This document shows, piece after piece, positions 33,495 to 43,300 of a DNA stretch of 64,000 nucleotides. Origin of the DNA: Micromonospora phytophila (GTDB lineage: Bacteria; Actinomycetota; Actinomycetes; Mycobacteriales; Micromonosporaceae); contig NZ_JAMOKF010000005.1 in assembly GCF_023656545.1 (NCBI RefSeq), positions 16,992 to 80,991 of the forward strand. The letters are read 5' to 3'. Below the pieces are notes generated by a model. That model worked only from the letters and a program-made list of their open reading frames with translations, was not told the DNA's origin and ran no database searches. The stretch's first letter is position 1; every line of letters begins with the position of its first letter. The translations under genes and the position numbers were made by a program.

Positions 33495-34777
33495 GGCGTC
33501 AGGTCCTGCGCGATGTCGCCTCGGGCGGTGGCGAAGTGTTCGCGCTCGAGAATGGAGTTGAGGATCACGGCGCTGCGCCAGGGCACCACCGCGAGGTTCG
33601 AGTCGGCCAGGCCGTGCGTCGTCCTGGCAGCGTTCTGCACGAAGATCCGGCCGGGTTTCACTGTGTCCAGCCGCAGGGAGTAGTCCTCCGCGATCGGCGG
33701 TGCGGCGCTGCGCTGGTCCTGGTCGAGCAGGCCCTGGAGAAAGCCGGGTACGCAGTGCCGGTAGCCGGTGGCAAGGACGACCACATCCGAGTCGATTTCC
33801 CGGCGGGTGCGGTTGAGGCGGCTGGACACCGTCGCGCGGTATCCGTCGCCGCGCGGTGCGATGTCGACGAGCCGCGTCGAGGTGAGCAGCTCGTACGGGA
33901 TCGGCCGGTCGGTCAGATAGTCCTGGAAGTAGAGCCGCTCGTAGATCTGCTGGAGCAGTTCCTCCGAGATGCCATCGCTGGCGAGCAGGTCGGAGCGCAA
34001 CAGGTCCTCGCGCACGGCCTCGTCCAGCCGAGAGAAGAATTCGGTGTGCCGCGGGTTGAACAACTCGTTGGTGAACGCCGAGTCGTCCAGGGGCTTGAAG
34101 CCGCTGCGCGATGTCAACCAGGTCAGCTGGCTCGGCCAGCCGACCTCGCCGCAGAGGATGTCAGAGACGATCTCCGCCGAGCTCTGGCCACCGCCGACGA
34201 CGACCACCGAGCGGCCCTCGAGATCCCGCACGAGTTCGCTGTACCGCGATGAGTGCAGGAGGGTTTCCGACAGGTGCGGCAACGCGCAGGCGGGGACGTG
34301 CGGGGAGGCGCCCACCCCGCAGACCACGTGGTTGGACCGGTGGCGCTGCCCGTTCGCTGAGGTTACGACGAAGGATTGTCCGTCGTGGCTGACGTCGGTG
34401 ACCTTCGCGCCGAACCGGACGGACGGCAGACTGCGGGCGACCCAGGCGTAGTACTGGATGAATTCGTGCCGGCTGACCGCCGAGCGGTGCGCGATGAACG
34501 AGCGGTACAGGCGGCCGTGCAGGGCGAGGAAGTTCAGGAAGCTGAACCGGTTGGTGGGGTCGACCACGCTCACCAGGTCCTTGAGCGGCGAGACCTGAAG
34601 CTTCGCACCGGCCGGCAGCAGGCCCCGGTGCCAGCCCGGCGTCGGCTGCGATTCCAGGACTAACAGGCGCAGCTCCGGCAACGTGTTCGCCAGTGCCGCC
34701 AGGCTCAGGTTCGCGGGGCCGGCTCCGATCGCGACCACGTCGTAACAGTCGCCGCCGGCGATGAGCGGCCTGGTCAC
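33491..34777 (-). CDS. Flavin-dependent L-lysine/L-ornithine N-monooxygenase
   Basis: GTG 34777 overlaps the MetRS-like stop (GTGA). 428 residues. FAD site AIGAGPANLSLAALA (about 17-31); the family-specific LQVSPLKDLVSVVDP and FSFLNFLALHGRL; NADPH site VVVVGGGQSSAEIVSDI (about 195-211); the substrate/active-site region FTNELFNP; and the terminal VVLATGYRHCVPGF. This is the IucD/SidA/PvdA fold, which hydroxylates the side-chain amine of Lys or Orn. Beside a MetRS-like protein and a cupin it corresponds to Spb38/Tri26, which make N6-hydroxylysine, the electrophilic nitrogen donor for N-N coupling. No siderophore genes are present, so a siderophore role is unlikely. Confidence 0.92.
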   Translation of the reverse strand: MTRPLIAGGDCYDVVAIGAGPANLSLAALANTLPELRLLVLESQPTPGWHRGLLPAGAKLQVSPLKDLVSVVDPTNRFSFLNFLALHGRLYRSFIAHRSAVSRHEFIQYYAWVARSLPSVRFGAKVTDVSHDGQSFVVTSANGQRHRSNHVVCGVGASPHVPACALPHLSETLLHSSRYSELVRDLEGRSVVVVGGGQSSAEIVSDILCGEVGWPSQLTWLTSRSGFKPLDDSAFTNELFNPRHTEFFSRLDEAVREDLLRSDLLASDGISEELLQQIYERLYFQDYLTDRPIPYELLTSTRLVDIAPRGDGYRATVSSRLNRTRREIDSDVVVLATGYRHCVPGFLQGLLDQDQRSAAPPIAEDYSLRLDTVKPGRIFVQNAARTTHGLADSNLAVVPWRSAVILNSILEREHFATARGDIAQDLTP

Positions 34778-36399
34778 CGCGGGCCGACGAATTCATCCGG
34801 GCGGGCGAGTGCGGCGACCTTCACCGGGTCCAGGGAGAGCGCCGGCAGACGTGGTGACCCCGTCGGAACCTTGGCGGGAAGCCCCTCGAGCTGGACGAAG
34901 CTGGGCTCCGCCTCGTGACCGAGCCACGCCCAAAGGACGCGTGCCCACCTCGGCATGATGGGGTAGGTGAGCAGCGACGTCACTTTGCACCACCAGTACG
35001 GCTCCCGATCGGCGAGCCCGTCCCCACCGGTGGTGCACCACTCGTGCACGAGCTTGGCGGCGACGGCCAGGTCGAAACTCCCAGGGGCCAGCGAGTCGTT
35101 GAAGGGGACGACGAGCCGTCGTACCGCCGCGGCTCCGGCCGCGCTCAGCGGCAGGAGTCCGGACGACGTCGCCAACCGTGCCGCCGCCTCCCGGGTCCGC
35201 TTCTCCACCACCGACTCCAGCGTCTCCCGCACGTAGCGCAACAGGTCACTGAGGCGCAGGTCGCTGTCCGAGGAACTGGGACTGATCGTGGCAAGGTACA
35301 TGCGCAGGGCGTCGACCGAGAGACCTGACCGGACGTAGTCGTGCGCCCAGATCGCGTGCCGTCGACTGGTGCTGAACTTCTCGCCGTCCAGCAGCATGTA
35401 CCGGGTGATGATGTGGTGGTCGAAGGGCTCCCAGTCGCTTTCCTTGTCCATCAGGGCGATGTGGAACATCCACGGCAGGACCGCGTCGTAGCCGCCCGTG
35501 GTGATCTTGACGACTGGGCTGTGCTGGGAGAAGGGATCCGGCAGCCCGCTGATCCTGCGGAATTCCTCGGCGACGGCGTTCATGGAGACGTGCGCGCCGA
35601 TCGCGTAGCTGTTGTGCACGACGGCGTCACCGAGGTCGCCGACCTGCCAGGGGACTCCCCAGCCGAGGGGGTGCGTCAGCGGCAGGCGGGTGCCGTTCCA
35701 GCGGACATAGTCCAGGTACAGGTGGTGATACGCGGCCGGGAAGCGGGTAGCGATGTTGTCCATGGTGAAGACGTCCCCGGCGTCCAGCGTCGCCGCACCC
35801 GTCTTCGCCCAGGTCAGTTCCCCGTCCTCAGCGAGGCGGGGACGGGGATTCACCAGTTGCGTGACGTCGAACCAGAGGCCGCACTCCTCGCAGCAGGCTC
35901 CGGCGGCGTCGGCCGCGCAGCGGGGACAGTTGCCCAGGACGAAACCACCGACAAGGAACTGGCCGGTGGCGGCGCCCCGCGCGTACCGGGCACGCGAGTA
36001 CTGAATCCGCCCCCGTCGCTCCAGGAACCGCGCGATCCGGTGGCTGCTCTCCGCGTACCGGAGCGCTCGATCCGGTGCGTGGGTGTTGAAGAAGGAATCC
36101 TGCGGCATGTCAAGGCCGGTCAATGTCTCCGCGGCAAGATCGTGGTAGAACGCCGCGATCCGTTCCGGCGCCGTTCCCTGCTGTCGGGCCGCGAGCAGGA
36201 CGTACGACTCGCGGGCGTCGGTGGTCGACACGCGGCGGACGCGGTGGCCAAGCATTTCGAGGTGGCGCGCGACCACATCGGCGTTCAACAACGGGCCGGA
36301 GATGTGACCGAGATGCAGCGGCCCGTTCGGAGTGTGGTACGTGGAACTGACCAGATGATCTATCGGCGCAGGCAAGCTTACAATGGACGCTCGGCTCAA
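34774..36399 (-). CDS. Methionyl-tRNA-synthetase-like amino acid ligase, predicted half of a split hydrazine synthetase
   Basis: Start is TTG 36399 behind a G-rich stretch (GGGGGATGAG); 541 residues. HIGH-type motif His29-Leu-Gly-His32 in NGPLHLGHISG; two Cys pairs of a zinc knuckle (Cys158/161 and Cys170/173); KMSKS-like KFSTS at 341-345. The tail of about 180 residues resembles a reduced anticodon-domain region. The protein is shorter than housekeeping MetRS and sits in a coupled operon with a Lys N-hydroxylase, so it is not the cellular MetRS. In Spb40/Tri28/PyrN the equivalent domain activates an amino acid (Gly or Glu) with ATP and esterifies it to N6-hydroxylysine, before the cupin makes the N-N bond. 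The amino acid used here is unknown. Confidence 0.9.
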   Translation of the reverse strand: MSRASIVSLPAPIDHLVSSTYHTPNGPLHLGHISGPLLNADVVARHLEMLGHRVRRVSTTDARESYVLLAARQQGTAPERIAAFYHDLAAETLTGLDMPQDSFFNTHAPDRALRYAESSHRIARFLERRGRIQYSRARYARGAATGQFLVGGFVLGNCPRCAADAAGACCEECGLWFDVTQLVNPRPRLAEDGELTWAKTGAATLDAGDVFTMDNIATRFPAAYHHLYLDYVRWNGTRLPLTHPLGWGVPWQVGDLGDAVVHNSYAIGAHVSMNAVAEEFRRISGLPDPFSQHSPVVKITTGGYDAVLPWMFHIALMDKESDWEPFDHHIITRYMLLDGEKFSTSRRHAIWAHDYVRSGLSVDALRMYLATISPSSSDSDLRLSDLLRYVRETLESVVEKRTREAAARLATSSGLLPLSAAGAAAVRRLVVPFNDSLAPGSFDLAVAAKLVHEWCTTGGDGLADREPYWWCKVTSLLTYPIMPRWARVLWAWLGHEAEPSFVQLEGLPAKVPTGSPRLPALSLDPVKVAALARPDEFVGPR

Positions 36400-36524
36400 C
36401 TCATCCCCCGTGATAGAAGTCGTCCGTGCGATTGAATTTATAGCAGGAGATCACTTTGCGTGGTCAACGCAAGTCTCGCATGGTGGGAGTCGCACAGCAT
36501 GTCCAACCACATTGAGCAGGGCAT

Positions 36525-36637
36525 ATGTCCGGCACATTTCGGCTTCCTGTCGCTTGGTTCGTGCTGGACGAAGCGGGACCAAGCCCCCGCTGCGACTCGC
36601 AAGTCCCGTCCATTGGGACAACGATTGTGCCGGACAT
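36525..36637. repeat. 113-bp inverted-repeat (MITE-like or structured leader) unit
   Basis: ATGTCCGGCACA at 36525-36536 is exactly complementary to TGTGCCGGACAT at 36626-36637. Inside lie nested hairpins: GCTTGGT/ACCAAGC (36552-36558 and 36578-36584) enclosing TCGT/ACGA, and GTCCC/GGGAC (36603-36607 and 36615-36619). Perfect terminal repeats around a short non-coding core suggest a miniature transposable element; a conserved regulatory RNA or paired operator is the alternative. No clear target-site duplication is visible. Confidence 0.65.
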
Positions 36638-36650
36638 TGATCCTGTGTCA

Positions 36651-36662
36651 CGGTCCGGACCG
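36651..36662. promoter_or_regulatory. 12-bp perfect palindrome, possible operator
   Basis: CGGTCCGGACCG is self-complementary over its whole length and lies about 95 bp before the GNAT start and about 250 bp before the MetRS-like start. The position fits an operator for a dimeric repressor serving either operon. Only sequence symmetry supports this. Confidence 0.4.
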
Positions 36663-36755
36663 GTGATCCGGAAGAGGCCCTCTTCTCTCCAGCGTGCGTC
36701 CGAACATGACGCTTGAGGGGGCTTGGCCGGATTCATTCAACGGGGGTAATGGCAC

Positions 36756-37304
36756 ATGGAAATCAAGACCCATCGCCTCGAACTGGTTCCGTGGAACGCG
36801 GAACTGGCCAGCGACTTCGTGGCACTCGTGCAAAATCCCGATGTCATCAGATTCGGCTACGGGACACCACCGACCGCAGGCGCGGCGCTCGCCCAACTGA
36901 GCGAGATGGTCCAGGAGTGGGAAACCAACGGCTTCGGCGCGTACGCGATCCGGGACCGCGAGACCGGCGTCATCGGCGGCTACACCGGCGTGCACGTGCC
37001 GCGTACGCTTCCCGACCTCTTTCCTGCGCTGGAGGTCGGCGTTCGGGTGATTCCCAAGTGGTGGAAGCGTGGGGTGGCGTTCGAGGCCATCGCGCCGGTC
37101 ATCGACCTCGGCTTCGAGGTGCTGAACGCCCAGCGCCTGGTGGGCGTGTTCCTGCCGGCGAACAAGGGGGCCCGCACCATCAACGCGGGAGTGGGCATGA
37201 CGTTCCGCCAGCATGCCCTGCACCCGCGGACGGCCATGCCGCTCGAGGTGCACGAGGTGACCCGGGACGGCTGGACCGAGGCGAGATCGCAGCTGGGCCT
37301 GTGA
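36756..37304 (+). CDS. GNAT family acyltransferase of the cluster
   Basis: ATG 36756 about 10 nt after GGGGGT; 182 residues. The N-terminus [14 protein letters not shown] entry (here [13 protein letters not shown]) and [19 protein letters not shown] mark the RimJ/RimL-type GNAT fold; [22 protein letters not shown] is the acetyl-CoA loop, and [28 protein letters not shown] follows. It is the first gene of the plus-strand operon, 52 bp before the PKS. In the triacsin pathway a GNAT-type enzyme acylates the hydrazine intermediate, so protection or capping of a hydrazine nitrogen is a good hypothesis here. Transfer of the PKS-derived acyl chain is another possibility. Confidence 0.85.
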   Translation: MEIKTHRLELVPWNAELASDFVALVQNPDVIRFGYGTPPTAGAALAQLSEMVQEWETNGFGAYAIRDRETGVIGGYTGVHVPRTLPDLFPALEVGVRVIPKWWKRGVAFEAIAPVIDLGFEVLNAQRLVGVFLPANKGARTINAGVGMTFRQHALHPRTAMPLEVHEVTRDGWTEARSQLGL

Positions 37305-37356
37305 CCGGTGGTCGAGAGCCGGCGGAGCGCACCTTCGGGGCCACGCGGAGGCGGCG

Positions 37357-40300
37357 GTGCCGATCCTCGACCGACTGACGAGTGACGGTCCAGGTCCGTC
37401 CCCTGCCGAGCCACGACGAGAGGACGAGACGGTGACGGGCGAACACCACCCCGTCGAGGGTGCCATCGCGGTTGTGGGCATGGCGTGCAGACTCCCGGGG
37501 GCACCGGACGTCGACAGCTTCTGGAGACTCCTCCGTACCGGAGGCAGCGCCATCACCACCGTCCCCGCCTCGCGGTGGGACGCAGACCGTTTCCACTCCA
37601 CGGACCCCGCCGTCCCGGGCCGCACGGTCAGCCGCTGGGGCGGGTTCATCGACGGTGTCGAGGACTTCGACGCGGCGTTCTTCCGGATGTCTCCCCAGGA
37701 GGCGGCGGCGACGGATCCTCAACAGCGGCTCATGCTCGAACTGGCCTGGGAGGCCGTCGAAGCCGCAGGCATCGGGCCGGGCCGACTGCGCGGCGTCCGG
37801 GGCGCCGTCTTCGTCGGCGCCATCGCCGCCGGGTACGAGACGCTGCTCCATCAGCGGGATGTGACGGAGATCAGCACCAAGGCGTTCACCGGCCTGCAAC
37901 GTGGGTTGATCGCCAACCGGGTGTCCCGCGCCCTGGGCCTGACCGGCGCGAGCCTCACCGTCGACGCGGGACAGGCGTCGTCGCTGGTGGCGGTGCACCT
38001 CGCCTGCGAAAGCCTGCTGTCCGGCCAGGCCGAGGTGGCGCTGGCCGGCGGGGTGCACCTCAACCTGGTCCCCGAAGCGTACGTGCGGGCCTCCCAGTTC
38101 GGCGTGCTCTCCCCCGACGGCCGGTGCCACACCTTCGACGCCCGCGCCAACGGCTTTGTACCCGGCGAGGGCGCCGCCCTGGTGGTGCTGAAGCCACTCT
38201 CCGCCGCGCTCGCCGACGAAGACGACATCGTCTGCGTGATCCTCGGTTCGGCAACCAACAACGACGGGGCGACCGAGGCGGTCGGCGTCCCGAGCGTGGC
38301 GGGACAGCAGGCGGTCATCATCCGTGCCCTGCGCGCCGCGGGCCTTACTCCCCGCGACGTCCAGTACGTCGAACTTCACGGCACCGGAACGCCACAGGGC
38401 GACGCGGTGGAGGGTGCGGCGCTCGACGCGGTCTTCGGCGACGACGACCGCCGTACGGACCCCCTCCGGGTCGGCTCGGTGAAGACCAACATCGGACACC
38501 TGGAGGCAGCGGCCGGCCTCGCCGGTCTCCTCAAGGCGGCGCTGAGCATCCGGCACGGAGAGCTGCCCCCGAGCCTCAACTTCCGCTCGTACCAGCCGAT
38601 GCTGGGTGAGCGACGGTCGTACGCGATCCAGCGGCACCTCGGGCCGTGGCCCCGTCCGCACGACCGACGGGTCGCCGGGGTCAGCTCCTTCGGCGTGGGT
38701 GGCACAAACTGTCACCTGCTGCTCGCTGCGGCACCACTGCCTACCCGCTTGGAGAGACCGGCGGGACAGCCCCAGGCCGACGCGTACGGGTGGGTGCTCT
38801 CCGCCCGGAACGCGACAGCGTTGCGAGACCAGGCGGGCAGACTGCTCGCCCAACTGCCGGCGGACGCCAACCCCGTCGACATCGCGTTCTCCCTCGCCAC
38901 CACGCGGGACACGATGGAACACCGCGGCGTCGTCGTCGGCCGGGACCACGCGAGTCTGATGTCCGGCCTGTCCGCCCTGGCGGCGGGCCAACCCGCGGCG
39001 AACGCGGTCGTCGGAGCCGGCCCGCCGACCGTCCGGACGGTCTTCGTCTTTCCCGGCCAGGGTTCGCAGTGGCGGGGGATGGCGCAGGGCCTGCTGCGCG
39101 CGTCCGACGTATTCCGGGCCGCGATCGACGAGTGCGATCGGGCGTTGCAACCGTTCACCGACTGGCGCCTCACCGAAGTCCTGCGCGGGACCCCCGGTGC
39201 CGCCCCGTTGACGCGCGTCGACGTCGTTCAGCCAGCCTTGTTCGCCGTGATGGTGGCACTGGCTGCGCTGTGGCAGTCACACGGCGTACAGCCGGATGCC
39301 GTGGTCGGGCACTCACAGGGCGAGATCGCCGCGGCGCACGTCGCCGGGGCCCTCTCGCTGCCGGACGCGGCGCGGACGGTGGCCCTGCGCAGCCGTGCCC
39401 TCACGCGACTCGCCAGCACCGGGGGGATGATCTCCGTCGCCCTGCCGCCCGCGGACGTGGCACCCTACCTATCGGGTGGTGGTGACAGCCTCTCCATCGC
39501 GGTCGTGAACAGCCCGTCCTCGACCGTCGTCGGAGGCAGTGGGGCGCACCTGGCCCAGTTGCGGCGGATTCTGGACCGCGACGGCGTACGCAGCCGGACG
39601 ATCGACGTCGACTACGCGTCGCACGGGCCGCAGGTGGACCTGCTGCGCGACGAGATCCTGGCCGCGCTCGCCGGGATCGAGCCTCGGCCGGCCCGCGTCC
39701 CGTTCCACTCCGGCCTGGCCGGCGAGCTCGTCGACGGCGGCTCGCTGAATGCCGGGTACTGGTACCGGAACCTCCGCGAGACCGTCCGTTTCCACGATGC
39801 CACCCGTGGCCTCCTCGAAGCCGGCCATGACCTGTTCATCGAGGTCAGCCCGCACCCGGTTCTGATGACGGCGGTCACCGAGACGATCGAGGACCTGTCC
39901 GGGGGCCAGCCCCTCGTGGCGGAGCACCAGGTGGTGGGAACACTGCGCCGCGACGAGGGTGACCTGGACCGGTTCCTGCGGAGCCTGGCCGAGGCGTTCA
40001 TCCGGGGTGCCCCCGTGGACTGGACGGCCTCCTTTGCCGGGACCGGCGCGCGCCGGGTGGCCTTGCCGACCTACGCCTTCCAGCGGCGGCGTCACTGGAT
40101 CGGTGGCGTGGCGCGTACCGCAGCGACAGCTGAGGAGTTCGTCGGGCCGGCAGCCACTACGAGCGGACCGGCGAGCGCGGAGCCCGCCGGCGGTCTGACG
40201 GACGAGGCGGCAGCGCTGGACCTGGTCCGCCGCCACCTCGCCGCGCTGCTCGGCCACCAACATCCCGACGAGATCGACTCCCGGGTCGCCTTCCGGGACC

Positions 40301-43300
40301 TCGGTCTGGACTCCGCGCTCTCGGTCCAACTGCGCAGCCGACTGAGCGGGCAGACCGGCATCCCGCTGCCGGCCAGTGAACTGTTCGACCATCCGACGCC
40401 GGCGGCCGTGGCCCGGCACCTGTGGCGGCTGTCCACGAAAGAGCGACAACCAGTCGAGCAGCGCCGGACAGCGGACCCTGACGTCATCGGCGAGCCGATC
40501 GCCATCGTCGCCATGGCGTGCCGGTTCCCCGGGGGAGTACGGGGACCCGAGGACCTGTGGGAACTGGTCGTCGACGGACGAGACGGTACGTCCGGCTTCC
40601 CGCACGACCGCGGCTGGGACCTCGAGCGGCTACACGACCCGGATCCCCAGGCCACCGGCACGACGTATGCGCGGGGCGGCGGCTTCCTCCGGGACGTCGC
40701 ACGGTTCGACGCGGCCTTGTTCGGGATAAGCCCGCGCGAAGCGCTGACAATGGATCCGCAGCAGCGAGTCCTGCTGGAGGTCGCCTGGGAGACCTTCGAG
40801 CGGGCCGGCATCGATCCCACCTCGCTGGGCGGCAGCCGGACGGCGGTCTTCGTCGGCGCGATGCCTTCCGACTACGGTCCCCGGCTGCACGAGGCGCCGC
40901 CGGAGCTGGAAGGCCGCATGCTGACCGGCATCGCCCCCAGTGTCCTGGCGGGGCGACTCGCCTACGTGTTCGGCCTCGAGGGTGCCGCCCTCACCGTCGA
41001 CACCGCCTGCTCCTCGTCCCTGGTCGCGCTGCACCTCGCCACCCAGGCGCTCCGTCGCGGCGAGTGTGACCTGGCGCTGGCCGGAGGCGTCACGATAATG
41101 GCCACGCCTGGCATGTACCTCGACTTCAGCCGGCAACGCGGACTGGCGCCGGACGCCCGCTGCAAGCCGTTCTCCGCCCACGCGGACGGCACCGCATGGG
41201 CCGAGGGGGCGGGCCTGCTCCTGGTGGAACGGCTCTCGGACGCGCAGCGTCACGGGCATCCGATCCTGGCCGTCGTGGGCGGCAGTGCGATCAACCAGGA
41301 CGGTGCCAGCAACGGCCTCACCGCACCCAGTGGACCGGCCCAGGAACGGGTGATCCGCGCGGCCCTGGCGGACGCCAATCTGCGTCCCGACGGCGTGGAT
41401 CTGGTCGAGGCACACGGCACTGGAACGGTCCTGGGCGACCCGATCGAGGCGCGGGCCGTACTCGAGACATACGGACGTGGCAGAGCGGCGGACCGGCCGC
41501 TCTGGCTCGGCTCCCTCAAGTCGAACATCGGGCACGCCCAGGCTGCGGCCGGCGTGGGTGGCGTGATCAAGGCCGTGCTGGCGCTCCGACACGGCGTCCT
41601 CCCCCGGTCCCTGCACAGCGAGACCCCGTCACCGGAGATCGACTGGGACAGCGGGAACACCCGACTCCTGCACCGCAACCAACCCTGGGAGCCGGGGCGC
41701 GGAACCCGCCGGGCCGCCGTCTCATCCTTCGGCATCAGCGGAACCAACGCTCACGTCATCATCGAGGAGCCGCCGCCCGCCGGCGAGATCCCGTCGGAGC
41801 CCGAGTCCGTAGCGTCGACCCTCGTGGCATGGCCACTGTCCGCCATGGGCGCGGAAGCACTCCGCGCCCAGGCCGGGCGCCTGCTCCACCACCTGACGCA
41901 GATTCCTCACGCCCGGACGGCCGACATCGGCCACTCCCTCGCGACCGGTCGGACACTCTTCGACCACCGTGCCGTGGTGCTGGCCGAGACCCGGAGCGGG
42001 TTCGCCGAGGCGCTGCGGTCGATGGTGCACGGCCGCCCGGCGGACGACACGTTCCAGGCAGTCGCCCGGCCAGGGCGGCTCGCCTTCCTCTTCACCGGCC
42101 AGGGAAGCCAGTGGCCCGGGATGGGGCGCGAGCTGTCTGCCTCGTACCCGGCCTTCGCCACCGCGCTGGATGAGGTCTGCGCCGAGCTGGACCCACACCT
42201 GGCGCGCCCGTTGCGCAGCGTGATGTTCGCGACCGGCGACGACCCGCTCGCCGCGCTGCTCGACCGCACCGAATGGACGCAGCCCGCCATCTTCGCACTG
42301 GAGGTGGCTCTGTTCCGGCTGGTCCAGCAGTGGGGCCTCAGTCCGGATCTGGTCGCGGGCCACTCGATCGGCGAACTGAGCGCCGCCCACGTCGCCGGGG
42401 TGCTCTCCCTGCCCGACGCCTGTGTGCTGGTCGCGGCTCGCGCCCGGTTGATGGGTGAACTGCCGGCCGGCGGCGCAATGGTCGCGCTGGATGCCAGCGA
42501 GGCGGAGGCGGAGGAGCTGCTGCACCGCCAAACGAGCGCCTCGGTCGCCGCGGTCAACGGACCCGGCGCCGTCGTCGTGTCCGGTGCCGAGCAGCCCGTG
42601 CTGGACATCGCCGGGCGGTGGCGGGCCGGGGGCCGCCGGGCCCGGCGGCTAGCTGTCAGCCATGCCTTCCACTCGCCGCTGATGGAACCCATGCTCACGG
42701 AGTACGCGCGGGTGGCGCGATCCCTGACCTACCGCCCGGCGACGATTCCGCTCGTCTCCGGGCTGACCGGGCGGACGGCCGAGCCGGACGAACTGTCGGC
42801 CGCGGAGTACTGGGTACGTCAGGTCCGTGAACCCGTCCGCTTCGCCTCCGCCGTACGCAGTTTGCACGAGGAGGGGGTCCGCCGCTGGCTGGAGCTGGGC
42901 CCGGACGCCGTGCTCACCGCACTGGCCAGCCGGTGCGTCCCGGGCGACGACCTGGTTCTGGTGCCCGCCCTCCGCCGGGGCCGCCCAGCGGCAGCGGCGC
43001 TACTTGGCGCGCTGGCTCAACTGCACGTGCACGGCACCACGGTGCGGTGGGCGGAGGTGCTGGCGGGGCCGGGCGTACGGCGTGTATCCCTGCCCACGTA
43101 CCCGTTCCAGGGCCGGACCTTCTGGCTCGACGCCGCCCCGCCCCGCCGCCCCGCCGCTCCCGGCTCAGGGCGGAGCCCGCTGGTCGACACCAGCCTGGAC
43201 CTTCCCGACGGGGACGGCCTGGTGCTCGCCGTGCGGCTGTCGGCGCAGTCCCACCCCTGGCTCGCCGACCACCTCGTGCACGATCTTCCGGTGCTGCCCG

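Larger units (their letters stand above)
36400..36755. promoter_or_regulatory. Divergent control region of the hydrazine/PKS gene cluster
   Basis: This 356-bp region is the only promoter-sized gap between the minus operon (MetRS-like gene first) and the plus operon (GNAT, PKS). It is visibly richer in A/T than its flanks (for example GAATTTATAGCAGGAG near 36430). It contains the 113-bp inverted-repeat unit at 36525-36637 and a 12-bp perfect palindrome at 36651-36662. No regulator gene is found in the cluster, so control probably comes from elsewhere. Exact -10/-35 boxes cannot be assigned by eye. Confidence 0.6.

Noticed and set aside
33491..34777. Siderophore biosynthesis from the N-hydroxylase
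   Set aside because: No IucA/IucC, NRPS, formyltransferase or siderophore uptake genes lie in the window.
34774..36399. Housekeeping or antibiotic-resistant methionyl-tRNA synthetase
   Set aside because: Shortened protein, translationally coupled to a lysine N-hydroxylase and a cupin; the context fits a hydrazine synthetase half. A resistance role cannot be wholly excluded.
37180..39150. A 656-codon minus-strand open frame opposite the PKS
   Set aside because: It is antisense to the KSQ/AT domains; high-G+C DNA leaves such shadow frames open. Its translation is Gly/Arg/His-rich and matches no family.
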